Origin: Comamonas testosteroni
GTDB taxonomy: Bacteria > Pseudomonadota > Gammaproteobacteria > Burkholderiales > Burkholderiaceae_C
Assembly: GCF_014076415.1 (NCBI RefSeq)
Contig: NZ_CP043568.1
Coordinates: 4,154,001-4,218,000 of the forward strand
Reading direction: 5' to 3'
DNA length: 64,000 nt
This document shows positions 38,068 to 46,575 of the stretch, piece by piece. Within the stretch, counting starts at the first letter, position 1; every line of letters starts with the position of its first letter. Made by a program: the position numbers and the translations under genes. Below the pieces are notes generated by a model that was given only the letters and a program-made list of their open reading frames with translations, made no database searches and was not told where the DNA came from.

Positions 38068-38471
38068 TGCACCCGGCCGCGCAAGGCCTTGATGCCGGAG
38101 CGCAGGCTTTTGCCCTGCAGGCGTCTTTGCTGCGAGCCCCAGGTCGGCTTGGTGGGTTTGCGCGTGCGCGGCGGCCTGGCCACCGAGGCCACCAGCGCAT
38201 TGAGGCGCTGCAACCCATCCCACAGGTTGTGCTCCTGAGTGCGGTATTTTTGCGCCTTGATGACCACCACTCCATCGGTGGTGATACGCGAATCACCCAA
38301 AGCCAGCAGGCGCTGCTGCACATCGGCAGGCAGACGCGAGGCTCGGATGTCAAAGCGCAGATGCACGGCGCTGGCCACCTTGTTCACATTCTGGCCACCA
38401 GGGCCTTGCGAGCGCACGGCGCTCCATTGCACATCGGCTTCGCTCAGCTCGAAGGTGGCAGCATTGCTCAC
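38061..38471 (-). CDS. arfB: Alternative ribosome-rescue factor ArfB
   Basis: A 136-residue release-factor-like protein that frees ribosomes stalled on truncated messages by hydrolysing peptidyl-tRNA. The catalytic GGQ sits in SQGPGGQNVNKVAS (about 26-39). The basic C-terminal tail (RTRKPTKPTWGSQQRRLQGKSLRSG) would enter the empty mRNA channel. GTG 38471 is the start: it overlaps the TGA of the upstream hydrolase (GTGA). It is the third gene of the aroQ-hydrolase-arfB unit. Confidence 0.92.
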   Translation of the reverse strand: MSNAATFELSEADVQWSAVRSQGPGGQNVNKVASAVHLRFDIRASRLPADVQQRLLALGDSRITTDGVVVIKAQKYRTQEHNLWDGLQRLNALVASVARPPRTRKPTKPTWGSQQRRLQGKSLRSGIKALRGRVHD

Positions 38472-39403
38472 GACAGAGCCTCCTGCAGCGCGGCGCAGAA
38501 GGCGGTCGGGTCCTCGTGCGGGGCCCAATGGCCCACGCCTCGCATCACCTGCCAGTCCAGCGCCCCCCCGCACTGACGCTGCATCAACAGTCGCAGCTCT
38601 GCAAGACACCCCGCATACAGAGGGTCATGCTCACCATAGATCGCCGCCACCGGCACCTTGACGCGGTTCAGGGCTCGGGCCAGCACATCGGTGCGCGACA
38701 GCCGCCTGCGCGGCAGCCGGTCACGAGCCACATTGAGTGCATGCAGCGCCAGCGTCTCTTCGTCGATCAGAGCCGCGTCATGCAGCATCAGGGCCGCAAT
38801 ATTGTGGCGATGGGCCTGCATCTGTGCCTCCAGCCCCGGCAGGTGGCGCCAGCCCAGCAGGCGCACGGTCCGTCCTTCGGTCATTCCCATGCCAGGAGCA
38901 CCGACCACCACCAGCTTGCGGACCAGCTCCGGATGCTCGGCGGCCAGCAGACCGGCGGTCATGCCACCAAAGGAAAAACCGACCAGATCGCAGACCGGGC
39001 CCGCACCGACATTGCCCAGCAGCTGCTGTATGCCATAGGCCAGAGGCTCCAGCATGGTGTCCACATCCATGCCGCCGGGCACGCCATCGGATTCGCCAAA
39101 ACCCGGCAGATCGGCCAGCCACAGGCTATAGCCCGCCTCGGTCAGCGGCTCAATTACGCGCAACCAATGCGTCCAGCTGCCGCTGCCGCCATGCAGCAGC
39201 ACCAGCGGCAAGCCGCGCTGCGCCACTCCCGCCGGGGGCTGCCAGCCATGCCAGATCATCGCGCCACTGTCGGCGGCTTCGCCAAGCCTAGTCTGCATGC
39301 GCTGCGCCGTGGCCTGCAGCCGGGCAATCGCTGCCGGCACGTCGACGCCCAGCTCCCGCGAGGCCTGCTGCAGGGAACAGGCTGCTTCAAGCGCCGATGT
39401 CAC
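38468..39403 (-). CDS. Alpha/beta fold hydrolase
   Basis: A 311-residue hydrolase. The oxyanion region is [27 protein letters not shown] follows, the nucleophile elbow is [10 protein letters not shown] (Ser around residue 141), the acid is in [10 protein letters not shown], and the His in [11 protein letters not shown]. About 55 residues before the fold ([26 protein letters not shown]) look like an independent helical segment. GTG 39403 is chosen since it overlaps the aroQ TGA as GTGA; the frame open further upstream lies opposite no conserved sequence. Substrate is unknown. Confidence 0.82.
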   Translation of the reverse strand: MTSALEAACSLQQASRELGVDVPAAIARLQATAQRMQTRLGEAADSGAMIWHGWQPPAGVAQRGLPLVLLHGGSGSWTHWLRVIEPLTEAGYSLWLADLPGFGESDGVPGGMDVDTMLEPLAYGIQQLLGNVGAGPVCDLVGFSFGGMTAGLLAAEHPELVRKLVVVGAPGMGMTEGRTVRLLGWRHLPGLEAQMQAHRHNIAALMLHDAALIDEETLALHALNVARDRLPRRRLSRTDVLARALNRVKVPVAAIYGEHDPLYAGCLAELRLLMQRQCGGALDWQVMRGVGHWAPHEDPTAFCAALQEALS

Positions 39404-39843
39404 CACTGCGCCACCGCATCGATGGCCAGGCCGTAGCCGGCCACGCCAAAGCCGCACATCACGGCGCGCGCCGTGGCCGACAGATAGGAATGGTGGCGAA
39501 AGCTCTCGCGCGCATGGACATTGCTGATGTGCAGCTCTACCAGCGGCACGGCCGTGCCCTTGACGGCATCGAGAATTGCCACACTGGTATGGGTATAGGC
39601 TGCGGCATTCATGATCAGGGCCTGCAACTCCCCCTTGGCGTGCAGACGGCCTGCCTCGTGAATCCATTCCACCAGCTCGCCCTCATGGTTGCTCTGGCGG
39701 AACTCCAGCTTCAGGCCATGGCGCACGCAAGCCTCCTCGCAGAGCTTCTGGACATCGGCCAGCGTGGCCGAGCCGTAGATGGCGGGTTCGCGCATGCCCA
39801 GCAGATTGAGATTCGGGCCATTGAGGACATAGACGGTTTTCAC
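39400..39843 (-). CDS. aroQ: 3-dehydroquinate dehydratase type II
   Basis: A 147-residue dodecameric enzyme of the shikimate pathway. Landmarks are [17 protein letters not shown] (about 4-20), the active-site tyrosine in [36 protein letters not shown] and [19 protein letters not shown] with the catalytic His. GTG 39843 is supported by AGGAGAG seven bases upstream. The downstream hydrolase and arfB are translationally coupled in a chain. Confidence 0.96.
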   Translation of the reverse strand: MKTVYVLNGPNLNLLGMREPAIYGSATLADVQKLCEEACVRHGLKLEFRQSNHEGELVEWIHEAGRLHAKGELQALIMNAAAYTHTSVAILDAVKGTAVPLVELHISNVHARESFRHHSYLSATARAVMCGFGVAGYGLAIDAVAQW

Positions 39844-39911
39844 GGAAGCACTCTCCTGATTTTTTGAGGACTGCCCCGGATTATGCGAGCGCGGCACCCG
39901 GCCTGCAGGCA

Positions 39912-39937
39912 TAAAAAACGGCTGCCTGAGCAGCCGT
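39912..39937 (-). terminator. Intrinsic terminator after the Pro/Tyr-rich protein gene
   Basis: ACGGCTGC (39918-39925) pairs with GCAGCCGT (39930-39937), followed on the minus strand by six T. It lies 41 bp past the 39978 stop and insulates aroQ from it. Confidence 0.85.
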
Positions 39938-39977
39938 CTGTGGTGCAGAGTCTTTCAGGGCTCTGCCATCGATGCCA

Positions 39978-40334
39978 TCAACGATAGTGATGATGGTGAT
40001 GACCACGCCAGCGCGGGCCGCCACCGTAGTAGACCGGGCCGGGCACGACCATCACGGGTGCGGGACGATACACGGGAGGCGGCGGCGCATAGTAGACCGG
40101 TGCCGGAGGCGCATAGTAGACGGGGCGCGGCGGCATATAGACCGGGGCTGGCGCGATATAGGGTGTGGCGTAAACGGGAGCGCCGACGCCCACGGCCACG
40201 CCGGGCACGCCGATGCCGACCGACAGGCTGACGCCGCCATGCGCCTGTGCACCTGCGGCAGCCATCAGGCCAGCAATAGCGATAGAGCCAGCAGCAAGCA
40301 GCTTGGCCATGCGGGGGGAAGTTGTTCTGGACAT
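39978..40334 (-). CDS. Small secreted Pro/Tyr-rich protein with a natural His tail
   Basis: A 118-residue protein of unknown function. A signal peptide (LLAAGSIAIAGLMAAAGAQA) is followed by a Gly/Val stretch (VSLSVGIGVPGVAVGVGAP). Next comes a run of PVYYAPP/PVYMPPRP-type repeats and a C-terminal GHHHHHYR. It should be exported; the repeats suggest an extended, surface-exposed chain, and the His cluster could bind metal. ATG 40334 has GAGGAGAG upstream; a GTG just before it is also possible. It is monocistronic with its own terminator. Confidence 0.75.
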   Translation of the reverse strand: MSRTTSPRMAKLLAAGSIAIAGLMAAAGAQAHGGVSLSVGIGVPGVAVGVGAPVYATPYIAPAPVYMPPRPVYYAPPAPVYYAPPPPVYRPAPVMVVPGPVYYGGGPRWRGHHHHHYR

Positions 40335-40536
40335 CACAATCTCTCCTCTGTTTATGAGTCACCGGGGGCAAGCTTGCAAATCTGTGCAGCGCCTTCGGCC
40401 CTTGGGGATATAACGTTTCAGAGTCCCGTCAGGATGGCATGGTTCCTCAAAAACATTGTGTCCAAATGCACACGAGGCAAAGCTGCAGTGTCCGCAGATC
40501 GGCATGAGGTCATGGCAGCCGGCCTAAAATGGTGCA

Positions 40537-42354
40537 ATGAGCTCTGCTGACGCCTCCAAATCCAACAACTCCGCCCCCGAAGCGGTCAAGCCCACCAACT
40601 TCCTGCGCCAGATTATCGAATCGGATCTGGACAAGGGCACTTATGCCACCCGTCACTGGGGCGGCGCGCCCGGCGATGCCCAGCATCACCAGAGCGGCCA
40701 GGTCGACGAAGCCAAGATCCGCACCCGCTTTCCGCCAGAGCCCAACGGCTATCTGCACGTGGGTCATGCCAAGTCCATCTGCCTGAACTTCGGTCTGGCA
40801 CGTGACTTCGGTGGCGTCTGCCATCTGCGCTTCGACGACACCAATCCGGAAAAGGAAGATCAGGAATATGTGGACGGCATCATCGATGCCGTGCGCTGGC
40901 TGGGCTTTGACTGGAAGGATGCCGACGGGCACGAGAACCTCTATTTCGCCAGCAACTACTTCGACTTCATGTACCGCTGTGCGGTCTACCTGATCGAGCA
41001 AGGTCTGGCCTATGTGGACGAGCAGTCGGCCGACGAGATGAAGGCCAACCGCGGCGATTTCACCCGTCCCGGCGTGAACAGCCCCTTCCGTGACCGCTCC
41101 GTGGCCGAAAACCTGCAGCGCTTTGCCGACATGAAGGATGGCAAGCTCGCCGATGGCGCCGCCGTGCTGCGTGCCAAGATCGACATGGCCGCGCCCAATA
41201 TCAATCTGCGCGACCCGGCCATCTATCGCGTGCGCCATGCCGAGCACCATAACACCGGCAATCAGTGGTGCATCTACCCGATGTATACCTTTGCGCACCC
41301 CATCGAGGATGCCTACGAGCACATCACCCATTCCATCTGCACGCTGGAGTTCGAGGATCAGCGCCCCTTCTATGACTGGCTGCTGAACCACCTGCGCGAA
41401 GGCGGTCTGATTGACGCCCCCCAGCCCCGCCAGTACGAGTTCTCGCGCCTGAACCTCACCTATGTGATCACCAGCAAGCGCAAGCTCAAGCATCTGGTGG
41501 ACAACCAGTTCGTCACGGGCTGGGACGACCCGCGCATGCCCACCGTGGTCGGCCTGCGCCGACGCGGCTACACGCCTGCGTCCATCCGCAATTTCTGCGA
41601 ACGCATCGGCGTGACCAAGGACTACGCCTGGATCGACTACGGCACGCTGGACGGCTGCCTGCGTGAAGACCTGGAAAACAAGGCCCACCGCGCCATGGTC
41701 GTTCTGGACCCTGTCAAGCTCGAACTCAGCAACTGGGCCGAGGTATTTGGCAGTGCCGAACATCTGGAGGACTGCCACCTGCCCGCCCTGCCCCACGCGG
41801 CAGAAGGTGAAACCGTGCCGGAGCGCCGTTTCACCCTTGGCCGCGAAGTGTGGATCGAGCGCGAAGACTTTGCCGAAGTGCCGCCCAAGGGCTACAAGCG
41901 CCTCTTCCCCGGCAACAAGGTCCGTCTCAAGGGCGGCTATGTGATCGAATGCACGGGCGCCGAAAAGGATGCCGATGGCAATGTGACCAAGGTGCTGGCC
42001 ACCGTGGTGCCCGACACCAAGAGCGGCACGCCGGGTGCCGACAGCGTCAAGGTCAAGGCCGCCATCACCTGGGTGGGCGTGGCCGACGGCCTGCAGGCCG
42101 AAGTGCGCATGTACGACCGTCTGTTCACCGATCCGCAACCCGATGCCGGCGGCAAGGATTTCCTGAGCCTGCTGAACCCCGACAGCCTGCAGGTGGTCAC
42201 CGCTTATGTGGAGCCTTCACTCAAGGCGGCCCAGGCTGACGACAAATTCCAGTTCGAGCGTTTTGGCTATTTCGTGGCCGACCGCAAGGATCACCGGAGC
42301 GACAAGCCCGTGTTCAACAAGATCACCGGACTCAAGGACAGCTGGGGCAAGTAA
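40537..42354 (+). CDS. glnS: Glutaminyl-tRNA synthetase
   Basis: A 605-residue class I enzyme. The HIGH-type motif reads PEPNGYLHVGHAKSICLNFG (about 67-86, split in two here). RFDDTNPEKE, the KMSK-like VITSKRKLKHLV (about 310-321) and GWDDPRMPTVVGLRRRGYTP are typical. The C-terminal anticodon-binding beta-barrels start near FTLGREVWIEREDFAEV. A 15-residue flexible N-terminus precedes NFLRQIIESDL. It is slightly longer than the E. coli enzyme because of an insert near VPDTKSGTPGADSVK. It ends with a good terminator. Confidence 0.97.
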   Translation: MSSADASKSNNSAPEAVKPTNFLRQIIESDLDKGTYATRHWGGAPGDAQHHQSGQVDEAKIRTRFPPEPNGYLHVGHAKSICLNFGLARDFGGVCHLRFDDTNPEKEDQEYVDGIIDAVRWLGFDWKDADGHENLYFASNYFDFMYRCAVYLIEQGLAYVDEQSADEMKANRGDFTRPGVNSPFRDRSVAENLQRFADMKDGKLADGAAVLRAKIDMAAPNINLRDPAIYRVRHAEHHNTGNQWCIYPMYTFAHPIEDAYEHITHSICTLEFEDQRPFYDWLLNHLREGGLIDAPQPRQYEFSRLNLTYVITSKRKLKHLVDNQFVTGWDDPRMPTVVGLRRRGYTPASIRNFCERIGVTKDYAWIDYGTLDGCLREDLENKAHRAMVVLDPVKLELSNWAEVFGSAEHLEDCHLPALPHAAEGETVPERRFTLGREVWIEREDFAEVPPKGYKRLFPGNKVRLKGGYVIECTGAEKDADGNVTKVLATVVPDTKSGTPGADSVKVKAAITWVGVADGLQAEVRMYDRLFTDPQPDAGGKDFLSLLNPDSLQVVTAYVEPSLKAAQADDKFQFERFGYFVADRKDHRSDKPVFNKITGLKDSWGK

Positions 42355-42376
42355 ACGTTCCACCCAGTCTCAGCAA

Positions 42377-42406
42377 GGCTGCCAGGATTCACTGGCAGCC
42401 TTTTTT
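42377..42406 (+). terminator. Intrinsic terminator after glnS
   Basis: GGCTGCCA (42377-42384) pairs with TGGCAGCC (42393-42400), followed by six T. It begins 22 bp after the glnS stop. Confidence 0.9.
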
Positions 42407-42500
42407 ATTGGGCAAACCATCTCGGCATTTATCAGGATAAACAGCGAACCAGGTCTTCCAATCAGAAAAAGAAACAAGCCCCACGGATTGGTTGTTACAT

Positions 42501-42646
42501 ATTGAAATAATACTAGCGGTATTAGTTTTCAATACCCGAAAATCATTTTCATAAAATGTTCTGAAATCCAGAGCATTTCATTATTTTCTTTCTAGAATCC
42601 TGCTCACCACAACATTACCAATCCGCAATTCATTCGCGGATTTTTT
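42501..42646 (+). ncRNA. Candidate structured leader or small RNA before the DUF945 gene
   Basis: Three hairpins follow one another in about 145 AT-rich bases. H1 (42501-42533) pairs ATTGAAATAATAC with GTATTAGTTTTCAAT, with a two-base bulge. H2 (42554-42578) pairs AAATGTTCTG with CAGAGCATTT, with one wobble. H3 (42621-42641) pairs ATCCGC with GCGGAT and is followed by TTTTT, a Rho-independent terminator. The DUF945 ATG is only 20 bp beyond. Either an sRNA ends here or the leader attenuates the gene. No promoter is assigned with confidence. Confidence 0.4.
42621..42646 (+). terminator. Rho-independent terminator just upstream of the DUF945 start codon
   Basis: ATCCGC (42621-42626) and GCGGAT (42636-42641) form a short stem with a 9-base loop, then a T-run. 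It sits between the promoter-proximal leader and the ribosome site AAAGGTCAAG, a position typical of transcription attenuators. Confidence 0.6.
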
Positions 42647-42666
42647 ATTATCATCAAAGGTCAAGA

Positions 42667-44088
42667 ATGAACAGGAAAGCAGGAGCAGGGATTGCAGCGG
42701 CCGTCGCAGTGATCGTGGCAGGAACACTGGGCACCAGCTACTACATGGGCGGCAAGCTTCAGCAGAGCTTTACCGAAGGCCTGGACAAGTGGAGCGAACA
42801 TGGCGTGAAGATTCAGGTCACCAGCTATGACCGTGGTGCTTTTTCTTCCACCGCCAAAACGGTATGGACCCTGGACAGCGGCGACGAGCCCGTACAGTTC
42901 ACGGCCGAGCACAAGATCAGCCATGGTCCGCTGCCCCTGGGCCATGCCGCCGAGATTCACACCAGCTTCAATCTGCCCGAGGACGCGGACCCGGCGCTGA
43001 AAGCTGCGCTCAATGGCCGCTCGCCACTGGAAGTCGACACCAAGGTCGGCTGGGGCCGCAGCAGTTCCAACGTCATGACATCGCCGGCCGTGAGCAGCAA
43101 GATCAAGGACAGCGAAATGAACTGGGGCGGCATGAAGATCGTCTGGGACATGCCCGCCGACATGAAGGCAGCCAAAGGCTCGGGCAACTTTGCCGGCCTG
43201 CAGTTCAAGGACGAGGAAGGCAGCGTGACACTGGACAAGGCCGATATGCGCTTCGACATGAAGCAGCCTGCGGGCCAGCAGTTCTGGACCGGCCCGTTTG
43301 CCATGACGATTGCCAAGATTGCCGCCACCAAGCAGGAAGAGGAAGGCAAGAGCTCTGCCAGCCACTTCGAAGGCATCACCATGGATTCGGACACCATCCT
43401 CAAGGGCGAGATCGTGGAAATGACGCTCAAGACCGGCATCAAGACCGCCAAGCTCGAAGACAAACAGGCTGACGATCTGGTGCTGGACATGGCGTTCAAC
43501 AATGTCGATGCCAACTGGATCAACCAGGTCGTGGAAATGAGCAAACGCAAGAACCCGCTGCTAGCTGCTGCTGGCGAAGCCGGGGACGGTGAAGACAGTG
43601 ACGAGCAGCAAAACGGCGATCTGCGCGAGAAAATGCTCAAGTCGCTGACACAGGCGCTGGCACGCCAGCCCGTGATCGAACTCAAACGCCTGTCCATGCG
43701 CACCCCCGACGGCGTGAGCGAGTTTGCGGCAGCCATTCAATATCTGGGTGATGGCGAGAAGATGGGCACTCTGCTGCAGGACCTGAAGGTCAGCCTCAAG
43801 GCCGATATGCCCAAGCCCTTCATGGAAAACATGATGCTCTCACGCAGGCGTTCCAGCCTGCTGGCCGTGTTTGAAGGCGAGAGCGAGTACAAGCCCGAAG
43901 ATATCGAGGAAACCGCCAAAGCCCAGACTCAGGCCAGCCTGGACATGCTCAAGGAGCAAGGCATCTTCGAAGACAAGGACGGCAAGATGCGCACCGAGAT
44001 CGTCTATGCCAAGGGTGAATTCCAGGTCAACGGCAAGCCGCTGGATGCCATGGGTACGAGCACACTCATGGGCACCATGACCGAATGA
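42667..44088 (+). CDS. DUF945 (YdgA-family) envelope protein
   Basis: A 473-residue protein with a single N-terminal hydrophobic segment (AGIAAAVAVIVAGTLGTSYYMGG) and a large soluble part, presumably periplasmic. The family pattern is visible in the early GGKLQQSFTEGLDKWSEHGVKIQ and YDRGAFSSTAKT, the repeated beta-strand-rich lengths with DSDTILKGEIVEMTL, and a C-terminal EIVYAKGEFQVNGKPLD. YdgA-like proteins are required for normal motility or envelope function in some bacteria, but the molecular role is unknown. Ribosome site AAAGG precedes the start. It stands alone, behind the structured leader and before a strong terminator. Confidence 0.88.
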   Translation: MNRKAGAGIAAAVAVIVAGTLGTSYYMGGKLQQSFTEGLDKWSEHGVKIQVTSYDRGAFSSTAKTVWTLDSGDEPVQFTAEHKISHGPLPLGHAAEIHTSFNLPEDADPALKAALNGRSPLEVDTKVGWGRSSSNVMTSPAVSSKIKDSEMNWGGMKIVWDMPADMKAAKGSGNFAGLQFKDEEGSVTLDKADMRFDMKQPAGQQFWTGPFAMTIAKIAATKQEEEGKSSASHFEGITMDSDTILKGEIVEMTLKTGIKTAKLEDKQADDLVLDMAFNNVDANWINQVVEMSKRKNPLLAAAGEAGDGEDSDEQQNGDLREKMLKSLTQALARQPVIELKRLSMRTPDGVSEFAAAIQYLGDGEKMGTLLQDLKVSLKADMPKPFMENMMLSRRRSSLLAVFEGESEYKPEDIEETAKAQTQASLDMLKEQGIFEDKDGKMRTEIVYAKGEFQVNGKPLDAMGTSTLMGTMTE

Positions 44089-44120
44089 TGTGACCGGCGT
44101 GTTGCTTCGCGGATAGCTCC

Positions 44121-44147
44121 AAGGCCTGCCTCGCGCAGGCCTTTTTC
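44121..44147 (+). terminator. Intrinsic terminator after the DUF945 gene
   Basis: AAGGCCTGC (44121-44129) pairs with GCAGGCCTT (44135-44143), followed by a T-run. Confidence 0.9.
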
Positions 44148-44255
44148 ATGGGAAGAAATCGCCCCGAGCGTGGAGATAAGGGCGAGCAAGCGCCCTCTGA
44201 ATGCTTTGCCCAGAGCTTTTGGCATTTTCAGCCCTCAAGCCTTACCCATACTGCG

Positions 44256-44274
44256 AAAGAAGCTATCAAAATTT
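44256..44274. repeat. Dispersed short repeat
   Basis: AAAGAAGCTATCAAAATTT carries the AGCTATCAAA core shared by the other copies. Confidence 0.45.
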
Positions 44275-44413
44275 ATATTCTCTCGTGGAGCATGGCCTGC
44301 AGCCACACGCTTTATTTGCTTACAACACTCTGTCAACAACGGCTCAACACTGGCGTTAAAACAGCATCCGCCAAAGCACCGTGATTTGCACGGCACGGCG
44401 CAAGGAGCGTCAG

Positions 44414-46447
44414 ATGTCGCATTCCCCCCCGACCCGGCCTGAGCAGCCAGAACCGCAGGCAAACACGGTCGCCCGCCACTGGCATCCGGGCATGATCGCC
44501 CTGGCCGCCGCCATGGCGCTGAGCGCGTGCAACGACAAGGATTCGCCGATCAAGGCAAACAGTGCGCAGCCAGCCTCGGCACCTGCCGCCACGCCCGATG
44601 CCGCCCAGCCTCAGCCCGCAGCCTATGTGCCACCCGATGCAGACGCGCTCTACCGGATGGTGGCGCCGATTGCGCTGTACCCGGACAAGCTGGTGGCCCA
44701 GATCCTGGCCGGAGCCACCTATCCAGACCAGATCAGCGCCGCCGAAACCTGGCTGGGGCAAAACCCCGGACTGCAGAAGACGGCGCTGAGCCATGCCGTC
44801 AACGCCCAGAACTGGGACCCTTCCGTCAAATCATTGACCCAGTTTCCCAACGTGCTGGAACAGCTGGCCTCCAACCTGCCCTGGACCACGGCGCTGGGCA
44901 AAGCCTATTACAACGATGCTTCGGATGTGATGAACGCCATACAGGTCATGCGCAGCCGGGCCTACAAGGCCGGCACGCTCAAGACCTCCAGCCAGCTCAA
45001 GGTCAGCCTGGCGCCCACGCCCGCCGCCGTTGCCTATACGCCTGGAGCCGCGGTCACACCGTTGCCCGACCCGGTCATAGAGCCACCGGAGCAGTTCATT
45101 GAAATCGCCCCCTCCCAGGTAGACACTGTCTACGTTCCCCAGTACGACCCCGGTGCAGTCTACGGTCAGCCTCTGCCCGTATATGGCGGCTACCGCTATG
45201 TGGAAGTTCCGCCTCCGGCTCCCGTAGTTGGAGTGCCTGTGATGGCCGGTCTTCTCGGCTTTGGTGCCGGCATAGTGCTGGCCGAGTCCATGGACAGGCA
45301 TCCGTCCTGGGGCTGGAATGCCTGGAATATGCACTGGGGCGATCCCGAAAAGCCCTGGCGCCACGGCGAGCGTCCCCCGCCCCCACAGGCCCGTCCGGCC
45401 GTGGTCTACAACAACACCACCTATATATCGCAGTCGCGAACCGTGGTGCAGAACATCCATCGCACGGACAACACCTACATCAACAACATCCATGAAAATG
45501 CCGCAGGTGAGCACCGCAGGCCGGTCGGGCAGCCACAGGCTGCAGGCGTCCTTGCTGGTCCGGGCGCGATGCCCGCGAGCGCAGCAGCGAGCGCAGCAGC
45601 GAGCGCAGCCGCCGGAGCTGCTGCCATGGCAGCCGGTGGCCATGGCCTGAACCTGGGCCAGCCGGCGCAGGGCCCCCTGGCGACACAGCCACAGGGCAGA
45701 TCGGGCTTTGCCCAGGGACCCAGCCAGGCTCCAGGCGGGCCACGCGCATCCAGTGGCAATGCCTCGCAAGACCCGCATGATCGCCATCCACAGCAGGCAC
45801 CGCAGGCACCGCAGGCACCGCAGGCACCGCAGATGCAGGCTGCCATGACGGAGAAGGCCTTGCAGCAACGCACACAGGAGCAAGCCCAGCGCCAGCAACA
45901 AATGCAACAGCAACAGGCTCGTGAACGACAGCAGCATCAGCAGCAAGCCCAAGAACAAGTTCAGCGCCAGCAACAAATGCAGCAGCAACAGGCTCGCGAA
46001 CAACAACAGCGTCAGCAGCAAGCCCAGATGCAGCAGATGCAACAGCAGCACGCCCAGGAGCAAGTTCAGCGCCAGCAACAAATGCAGCAGCAACAGGCTC
46101 GAGAACAACAGCAGCGTCAGCAGCACGCCCAGGAGCAAGCTCAGCGCCAGCAACAAATGCAGCAGCAGGCCCGTGAACAACAGCAGCGCCAGCAGCAGGC
46201 CCAGATGCAGCAGATGCAGCAGATGCAACAGCAGCACGCCCAGGAGCAAGCTCAGCGCCAGCAACAAATGCAGCAGCAGGCCCGTGAACAACAGCAGCGC
46301 CAGCAGCAGGCCCAGATGCAGCAACAGCGGGCGCAGGAACAGGCACAACGCCAGCAACAGGCTCAGCAGCACCAGGCCGAACAGCAGGCTCGCATGCAAG
46401 CGGCGCGCGCCGAAGGCCGCTCGCGCGGGGATCACGAGCACCGCTGA
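44414..46447 (+). CDS. DUF3300 lipoprotein with a long Gln-rich C-terminus
   Basis: A 677-residue exported protein. The signal peptide ends at a lipobox in ALSACND. The DUF3300 domain covers about residues 60-280 (LYRMVAPIALYPDKLVAQIL, TYPDQISAAETWLGQN, LPWTTALGKAYYND, YVPQYDPGAVYG). A short helical hairpin (VPVMAGLLGFGAGIVLAE) follows. The last ~200 residues are low complexity: Ala/Ser repeats, PQA repeats and imperfect Gln-rich units built from QAREQQQRQQ and QRQQQMQQ. AAGGAG lies six bases before ATG 44414. DUF3300 function is unknown; the tail may be a coiled coil or peptidoglycan-spanning rod. Confidence 0.88.
   Translation: MSHSPPTRPEQPEPQANTVARHWHPGMIALAAAMALSACNDKDSPIKANSAQPASAPAATPDAAQPQPAAYVPPDADALYRMVAPIALYPDKLVAQILAGATYPDQISAAETWLGQNPGLQKTALSHAVNAQNWDPSVKSLTQFPNVLEQLASNLPWTTALGKAYYNDASDVMNAIQVMRSRAYKAGTLKTSSQLKVSLAPTPAAVAYTPGAAVTPLPDPVIEPPEQFIEIAPSQVDTVYVPQYDPGAVYGQPLPVYGGYRYVEVPPPAPVVGVPVMAGLLGFGAGIVLAESMDRHPSWGWNAWNMHWGDPEKPWRHGERPPPPQARPAVVYNNTTYISQSRTVVQNIHRTDNTYINNIHENAAGEHRRPVGQPQAAGVLAGPGAMPASAAASAAASAAAGAAAMAAGGHGLNLGQPAQGPLATQPQGRSGFAQGPSQAPGGPRASSGNASQDPHDRHPQQAPQAPQAPQAPQMQAAMTEKALQQRTQEQAQRQQQMQQQQARERQQHQQQAQEQVQRQQQMQQQQAREQQQRQQQAQMQQMQQQHAQEQVQRQQQMQQQQAREQQQRQQHAQEQAQRQQQMQQQAREQQQRQQQAQMQQMQQMQQQHAQEQAQRQQQMQQQAREQQQRQQQAQMQQQRAQEQAQRQQQAQQHQAEQQARMQAARAEGRSRGDHEHR
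45799..45834 (+). repeat. Tandem 9-bp repeat in the DUF3300 gene
   Basis: GCACCGCAG is repeated four times in tandem, coding APQ units. It can change length by slippage without shifting the frame. Confidence 0.8.
45890..46370 (+). repeat. Imperfect tandem repeats encoding Gln-rich units in DUF3300
   Basis: Four units of roughly 72-110 bp each start with QAREQQQRQQ and end with QRQQQMQQ. Units differ by small deletions of QAQMQQM blocks, a sign of past in-frame expansion and contraction. Confidence 0.8.
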
Positions 46448-46467
46448 AACACCCTTCACTTTCGTAC

Positions 46468-46494
46468 CATGCCGCCTGCTATGCAGGCGGCATG
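46468..46494. other. Perfect 12-bp inverted repeat between DUF3300 and paiB-like genes
   Basis: CATGCCGCCTGC (46468-46479), loop TAT, then GCAGGCGGCATG (46483-46494). It starts 20 bp after the DUF3300 stop and is 82 bp before the next start. No T-run follows, so it could be a weak terminator, a message stabiliser or an operator for the downstream gene. Confidence 0.6.
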
Positions 46495-46575
46495 TCAGCG
46501 TGCAGCCTGCATGGCAGGTATAAACAAGCTCATAAAAGCTCATTCGTTTTTGCACCACTCATTGCAGCAGCCTTC

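Larger units (their letters stand above)
44089..44413. other. Intergenic region upstream of the DUF3300 gene
   Basis: These 325 bp hold the DUF945 terminator and a dispersed repeat copy at 44256-44274. Lower-GC sequence before 44414 probably carries the DUF3300 promoter. I see no convincing small gene. Confidence 0.55.

Noticed and set aside
45799..46370. Tandem repeats that might be a CRISPR array
   Set aside because: They are in-frame Gln/Pro repeats of a DUF3300 gene with no unique spacers and no cas genes.
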